From Pseudohongiella sp. (GTDB lineage: Bacteria; Pseudomonadota; Gammaproteobacteria; Pseudomonadales; Pseudohongiellaceae): a stretch of 17,782 nucleotides of DNA. Position numbers and translations under genes: made by a program. Location: assembly GCA_030652635.1 (NCBI GenBank), contig JAUSPW010000698.1, forward strand, positions 1-17,782, written 5' to 3'. Shown piece by piece: positions 14,012-17,782 of this stretch. How positions within the stretch are numbered: position 1 is the first letter of the stretch; every line of letters begins with the position of its first letter. The notes under the pieces are model-generated. The model was not told where the DNA came from, searched no databases, and saw nothing but the letters and a program-made list of their open reading frames with translations.

Positions 14012-15172
14012 ATGATTCGTAGCCTACTGATTGTTTTATCGGTTGCAACGCTGGTTGGTTGTCTGGTGATGATGCCAGACTCCGATCAACAGGGCAGCCA
14101 GTCAGCTCCTACTGATGTCAGCGCGCCACAAACCGCTGCCACTGCGGTGGCACCGGCAGTTGTTGTACAGGAAATACCGCCGGTAGATGCTATTGAAGCC
14201 GATAGTCCTGTTGTTGCTGATGAGTTATCACCACAACCGGTCTCGCCTGCGCCTGAGCCCTTGATAGCGCAGGCTGAACCTTCTGCTGCACCCGTATTTG
14301 CCGCTGCACCGGTATCTGCAGCCGCACCCGTTCCTGCGCAGTCTGTCCCGTCAGATTTGCACCAGCCAGCGGTCAGCGCCTTGTGCCGTGAAATTGGTAA
14401 CAAGCTGGGCAGCGTCACGGTCGCCGATTGTAACAATCAGAAACTGCAGTTTGCGGATGGATTTTCTGTTAACGAGCGCGTGCTAACCAAGCGTGATTTC
14501 CTGCCAAAGGACTTGAGCGAACCGGTGTCGCGTATTCTGATCATGGGTGGAATTCATGGCGATGAATATTCTTCCATCTCCATCATGTTCAAGTGGATGA
14601 ATCTGCTGGCCAGCAATCAGGATTCAGACTTCCATTGGCGATTTCTACCCTTGGCCAATCCAGACGGTCTTTTGGATGGCGAAGCCACACGTCAGAATGC
14701 CAACGGCGTTGACCTGAATCGCAATTTCCCCTCGGGCGACTGGGAGCGTACCGCGTTGGAGTCATGGCGAGTAACCACGGGTAGCAATCCAAGACGCTTC
14801 CCTGGCCACTCTCCTGCCAGTGAACCGGAAACGCAGTGGATCTTGCAGCAAATCGAAGAATTCAAACCGGTGGTGATTGTGTCTGTGCATGCGCCACACG
14901 CCTTGCTGGACTTTGATGGTCCCGTGGAAGCGCCCCACAAGATCGGACATCTGCACCTGCATCAGCTTGGCGTATATCCGGGATCCCTGGGTAACTATGG
15001 TGGTTTGGATCTGGGCATTCCGGTGATCACACTCGAGCTGCCTTCTGCCGGTATCATGCCGAGCAAGGCTGAGATCGAGAATATGTGGGTTGACCTGAAT
15101 AACTGGTTGAACGACAAAGCCCCCGGGCTGACCAAGGCCAAAACCACCCCCTCAAGCATCAGCGCCGACTAA
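14012..15172 (+). CDS. M14-family zinc carboxypeptidase lipoprotein
   Basis: A 386-residue predicted lipoprotein: basic start, hydrophobic segment and lipobox LVGC with C17 as the acylated residue. Leucine at +2 does not match the inner-membrane retention signal, so the outer membrane is likely. An Ala/Pro-rich tether runs to about residue 115. A short segment with C125 and C140 may form a disulfide. The M14 catalytic domain has zinc ligands H182 and E185 in GGIHGDE and H293 in SVHAPH. The substrate-binding DLNRNFP (234-240) and probable general base E342 in TLELPSAG complete the site. The family includes MpaA-type gamma-D-Glu-meso-Dap amidases and the D,L-carboxypeptidases Csd4/Pgp1; pairing with a YkuD-NTF2 enzyme suggests it cuts murein peptides. 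It starts 5 bases after the upstream stop with only a weak ribosome site, so translation is probably coupled. Confidence 0.85.
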   Translation: MIRSLLIVLSVATLVGCLVMMPDSDQQGSQSAPTDVSAPQTAATAVAPAVVVQEIPPVDAIEADSPVVADELSPQPVSPAPEPLIAQAEPSAAPVFAAAPVSAAAPVPAQSVPSDLHQPAVSALCREIGNKLGSVTVADCNNQKLQFADGFSVNERVLTKRDFLPKDLSEPVSRILIMGGIHGDEYSSISIMFKWMNLLASNQDSDFHWRFLPLANPDGLLDGEATRQNANGVDLNRNFPSGDWERTALESWRVTTGSNPRRFPGHSPASEPETQWILQQIEEFKPVVIVSVHAPHALLDFDGPVEAPHKIGHLHLHQLGVYPGSLGNYGGLDLGIPVITLELPSAGIMPSKAEIENMWVDLNNWLNDKAPGLTKAKTTPSSISAD

Positions 15173-15183
15173 AAACGCACAGG

Positions 15184-15218
15184 CGCCCGGGCTGGTCTTC
15201 AAGAATCAAGCCCGGGCG
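15184..15218. terminator. GC-rich hairpin between convergent M14 and photolyase genes
   Basis: CGCCCGGGCT (15184-15193) and AGCCCGGGCG (15209-15218) form a perfect 10-bp stem with a 15-base loop. It overlaps the last codons of the photolyase. On the minus strand a TTTTT run (15176-15172) follows 7 bases beyond the stem, so it could end photolyase transcription. On the plus strand no T-run follows, so M14 termination by it is doubtful. Confidence 0.5.
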
Positions 15219-16710
15219 TCAATGATTTAAACGCTGCCAATGCCTGTTCCCGCGACAGTTTCAAGTCAACAACCGGTCTTGGATAATTGCTGTCCAGACT
15301 GACACCTGCCGCTCTCAATACATGGTCTGGTGCCAAAAACGGTGCATGGATGTATTTGTTGGGAAGTTTTGCCAGTTCAGGCAGGTAGCGGCGCAGATAT
15401 TCGCCCTCCTCATCAAATTTCTCACTTTGAGTCACTGCATTAAAAACGCGGAAGTAAGGTGCTGCGTCGGCACCACAGCCAGCAATCCATTGCCAGCTGG
15501 CTGAGTTGCTGGCGAGGTCGGCATCAACAAGGCAATCCCAGAACCAGTCTTCGCCATCATGCCAGTGAGTCAGCAGATTTTTGACCAGAAACGAACCCAC
15601 CACCATGCGCACGCGGTTATGCATGTAGCCGGTTTGCCAAAGCTCGCGCATGCCTGCATCCACCAGTGGAATGCCGGTTTCGCCGCCTTGCCAGGCGCGC
15701 AAAGCAGGCGGTCTTTTGAGCCAGGGAAAGTGTTCAAAGCGGGATTGAATGGCGCGTCTGGGCAGGGACGGATTGTGATAGAGCAATGCATACGAAAACT
15801 CGCGCCAGCCAAGCTCTGACTGAAAACAATCCAGATCATTTTCAAAACCGCCCGATAGACCTGCCGACAAGGCTTCATGCCAGATCTGACGCGGTGAAAT
15901 CTCACCAAAGTGCAGGTGGGGAGACAAGCCGGATACATTTTCTCTGGCCGGAAAATTGCGGCCTTCCTTGTATCCACGGATGCCATTGTCCAGAAAACGT
16001 GCGAGGCGCTGTTTTGCGGCCTGTTCCCCAATCTGCCAGCGCTGTTGTAGGCCGCCATCCCAGGCAATATGTGGCAACAGGTCCAGTGCGTTGATGCCGG
16101 CCTCGCCGGTGAGCGGCAACAGATTCATAGCGCTCATCGCCTCGATGTCCATGCAGTCCAGCCTGGAGGGCACGGGCAACGGCAATGCGGGTGCCGCGGC
16201 TTTTATGCAGCCGCGTCTGAAATAAGGTGTAAAAACCTTGTACGGCGTTTGATCCTCTTTGAGGACTTGCCACGGTTCCCACAACAAGGAACCGTTAAAA
16301 CTGCGCGCGGGTGTACCTTGTTGCTGCAGAATTTCTTTCAGCTGTTTATCTCGTTGCACTCGCCACGGTTCATAACAACGGTTCCAGACTACCTGGCTGG
16401 CGTTTACTTGGCGGGCCAGCGCCGGCAACAAAGTGAGTGCGTCACCTTTCAGCAACAACAGGCGGCCTTGCAGAGACTGATTGAGTGCCGACAGGGAATG
16501 ATGCAACCACCAACGACTGGCGCCACCCATGGCCCATTCTGCCGCGTTCACGTCATCCAGAATGTAGACGGGTATTACGCTGCCCGCCTGTGCTGCCTCC
16601 ACCAAGGCCGGGTTGTCGCCCAATCTGAGGTCCTGACGGAACCAGACGATGCTCTGCTGCGTAGTAGTCTGAGCAAGTGGGGCAGTTGGCGTGGAGGCGA
16701 GCGGCGTGAT
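15199..16710 (-). CDS. phrB: deoxyribodipyrimidine photolyase, class I (start codon non-canonical)
   Basis: Flavoenzyme that uses blue or near-UV light to split cyclobutane pyrimidine dimers. The N-terminal antenna domain begins IVWFRQDLRLGDNPAL. The C-terminal FAD domain shows GYKEGRNFPARENVSGLSPH, HFGEISPRQIW, ELGWREF, GIPLVDAGMRELWQTGYMHN, NRVRMVVGSFL and SWQWIAGCGADAAPYFRVFN. It ends near the family's usual C-terminus (E. coli 472 residues). The conserved N-terminus is encoded upstream of the first usable start, TTG 16623 (the last L of RQDLRL). No ATG, GTG or TTG is in frame between that TTG and the stop at 16758-16756. AGGAG at 16723-16719 is 8 bases before an ATC at 16710, taken here as the tentative start (503 residues). 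A sequencing error or frameshift is the alternative. A cryptochrome is possible but less likely. Confidence 0.85.
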   Translation of the reverse strand: MTPLASTPTAPLAQTTTQQSIVWFRQDLRLGDNPALVEAAQAGSVIPVYILDDVNAAEWAMGGASRWWLHHSLSALNQSLQGRLLLLKGDALTLLPALARQVNASQVVWNRCYEPWRVQRDKQLKEILQQQGTPARSFNGSLLWEPWQVLKEDQTPYKVFTPYFRRGCIKAAAPALPLPVPSRLDCMDIEAMSAMNLLPLTGEAGINALDLLPHIAWDGGLQQRWQIGEQAAKQRLARFLDNGIRGYKEGRNFPARENVSGLSPHLHFGEISPRQIWHEALSAGLSGGFENDLDCFQSELGWREFSYALLYHNPSLPRRAIQSRFEHFPWLKRPPALRAWQGGETGIPLVDAGMRELWQTGYMHNRVRMVVGSFLVKNLLTHWHDGEDWFWDCLVDADLASNSASWQWIAGCGADAAPYFRVFNAVTQSEKFDEEGEYLRRYLPELAKLPNKYIHAPFLAPDHVLRAAGVSLDSNYPRPVVDLKLSREQALAAFKSLTPGLDS

Positions 16711-16718
16711 GATAAAAT

Positions 16719-16723
16719 CTCCT
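16719..16723 (-). promoter_or_regulatory. Shine-Dalgarno AGGAG of the photolyase gene
   Basis: AGGAG on the minus strand is followed by ATTTT-ATC-ATC-ACG in the photolyase frame, so the codons at normal distance are ATC (spacing 5 or 8), not ATG. It supports a start near 16713-16710 and suggests a rare initiation codon or a base error. Confidence 0.5.
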
Positions 16724-16805
16724 GGTGGACTTGTGCTGTTGTGGTCGGTGGCATTCTACGCCGAGTGCCGCCGTCAGGATCAATCTGTTATCTTGTCATA
16801 CGTTC

Positions 16806-16834
16806 TTGCCAAACATTTTTGTGGCACATAAAAC
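16806..16834 (+). promoter_or_regulatory. weak sigma-70-like promoter before the radical SAM gene
   Basis: TTGCCA (16806-16811) and TAAAAC (16829-16834) are separated by 17 bases, about 57 bases upstream of GTG 16891. The -35 box is near consensus and the -10 is poor, so this is only a candidate. Confidence 0.25.
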
Positions 16835-16890
16835 CGGCATATCCCGGTCTTACGCCTGAGTTGATCAAGCATCAAAGGAATAACAACACT

Positions 16891-17782
16891 GTGAGCAGCG
16901 CCGTGACAACCACCCGCACCGTAATGGGCGATGATCGTATTCCCCTGGTTCCACTTATTTCACCACGACACAAGGATAGCTGGACGCATACGCGTAACGG
17001 CGATGCGCGTGGTTATATTGATGCCGACAAGCTCAGTGAACTCTGGATCCACACCGGTACGGCGTGCAATCTGGCTTGCCCATTCTGCCTGGAAGGTTCC
17101 AAACCGGGTGACACGCGCTTGCCGGCCATGTCGCTGGAATTGTTGAAACCCTTCATTAATGAAGCCGTGGAGATGGGGGTGCAGCAGTTTTCCTTTACTG
17201 GCGGTGAACCGTTTGTCATCCGCGATTTTGTTAATATCCTGGACTACGCCAGTCAACACAGGCCCTGTTTTGTGCTGACCAATGGCACGCGGGTATTAAC
17301 CCAGCGCGCTCACCAATTGCTGCCGCTCAAACATAACGCCTTTCCGATCAGCTTTCGCATCAGCCTGGATTATCCGGACGCGGCGCGACATGACGCCGGT
17401 CGTGGTGAAGGCAGTTTTGGTGAGTCGCTGGAAAGTATCAAGTGGTTGCTGGACAACGGCTTCAAGGTATCCATTGCACGGCAGATGGAGCTGCATGAGA
17501 ACAGTGCTGCTGTTGAAAGTGCGTTTGCTGCGATTTTTGTGCAGGCGGGCATCCAGCACACACTGCCGTTTACTGCATTCCCTGATTTTGGCACACCGGG
17601 CACTGAAGATGGCAGCCCGGAAGTGACCACCAACTGCATGACAAAATATCCAACACCGGAAAGTCGATCACACTTTATGTGTACCTATACCCGTATGCTG
17701 GTGAATACCGCCAAAGGTGTGCGGGTTTACGCGTGCACCTTGGTTGGCGACGATCCTGATTATGATCTGGGCGGCACCTTGG
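16891..17782 (+). CDS. radical SAM protein, 5' part, substrate unknown
   Basis: The frame is open from GTG 16891 to the right edge (297 codons, no stop), so the gene is truncated by the window. The iron-sulfur/SAM motif CxxxCxxC is present as CNLACPFC (C59, C63, C66), preceded by ELWIHTGTA, and TGGEP follows at 103-107, both typical of radical SAM enzymes. Later blocks FVLTNGTRVL and FRISLDYPDAARHD fit the partial TIM barrel. Near the edge two cysteines in FMCTYTRM and VYACTLVGDD suggest the start of an auxiliary cluster or SPASM-like region; this is inference. AAGGA lies 11 bases upstream of GTG 16891; GTG 16903 and ATG 16924 are alternative starts. It diverges from the photolyase gene. The neighbours do not reveal a substrate. 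Confidence 0.88.
   Translation, partial: MSSAVTTTRTVMGDDRIPLVPLISPRHKDSWTHTRNGDARGYIDADKLSELWIHTGTACNLACPFCLEGSKPGDTRLPAMSLELLKPFINEAVEMGVQQFSFTGGEPFVIRDFVNILDYASQHRPCFVLTNGTRVLTQRAHQLLPLKHNAFPISFRISLDYPDAARHDAGRGEGSFGESLESIKWLLDNGFKVSIARQMELHENSAAVESAFAAIFVQAGIQHTLPFTAFPDFGTPGTEDGSPEVTTNCMTKYPTPESRSHFMCTYTRMLVNTAKGVRVYACTLVGDDPDYDLGGTL

Noticed and set aside
16553..16783. A 76-codon minus-strand frame covering the photolyase start, considered as a frameshifted photolyase N-terminus
   Set aside because: The conserved IVWFRQDLRL is already in the main frame, so this frame adds no family sequence.
1..17782. CRISPR arrays, insertion sequences, prophage or integron features
   Set aside because: No regularly spaced repeats, transposase or integrase motifs, or terminal inverted repeats were seen; genes are chromosomal types in conserved order.

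Overview
The window looks like chromosomal DNA of a gammaproteobacterium, probably on the Pseudomonadales/Cellvibrionales side. The evidence is gene order: lptD-surA-pdxA-rsmA runs leftwards and diverges from amgK-murU-rpe-trpE, which matches the arrangement known from Pseudomonas. Coding is dense, base composition is even, and I see no insertion sequence, phage, CRISPR array or RNA gene. All names rest on reading motifs by eye; no database search was run.

Region 1 (1-5234, minus strand) is an outer-membrane biogenesis and housekeeping operon: lptD (LPS insertase), surA (periplasmic chaperone), pdxA (vitamin B6 synthesis) and the first 122 codons of rsmA (16S rRNA dimethyltransferase). The genes overlap or nearly touch. 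Region 2 (5388-9555, plus strand) holds amgK and murU, which recycle cell-wall amino sugars to UDP-MurNAc, then rpe and trpE. The gph gene that sits between rpe and trpE in Pseudomonas is absent. Region 3 (9556-11192) has a convergent seven-helix membrane protein and an orphan NarL/LuxR-type response regulator.

Region 4 (11202-15172) is the most interesting part. A leftward gene encodes a membrane-anchored AAA ATPase with a periplasmic NTF2-like C-terminal domain. Divergent from it are a secreted YkuD-family L,D-transpeptidase/carboxypeptidase whose C-terminus carries what looks like the same NTF2-like domain, and, 5 bases later, an M14-family zinc carboxypeptidase lipoprotein. The YkuD-NTF2 plus M14 pairing resembles the Csd6/Csd4 (Pgp2/Pgp1) peptidoglycan-trimming enzymes that set helical shape in Helicobacter and Campylobacter. 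The ATPase sharing that accessory domain suggests a three-part cell-wall remodelling module that I do not recognise as described.

Region 5 (15184-17782) has a hairpin between convergent genes, a DNA photolyase whose conserved N-terminus lies upstream of any ATG/GTG/TTG start, and the first 297 codons of a radical SAM protein cut off by the right edge. Much of the window concerns the envelope: LPS export, outer-membrane protein folding, peptidoglycan recycling and probably peptidoglycan trimming.
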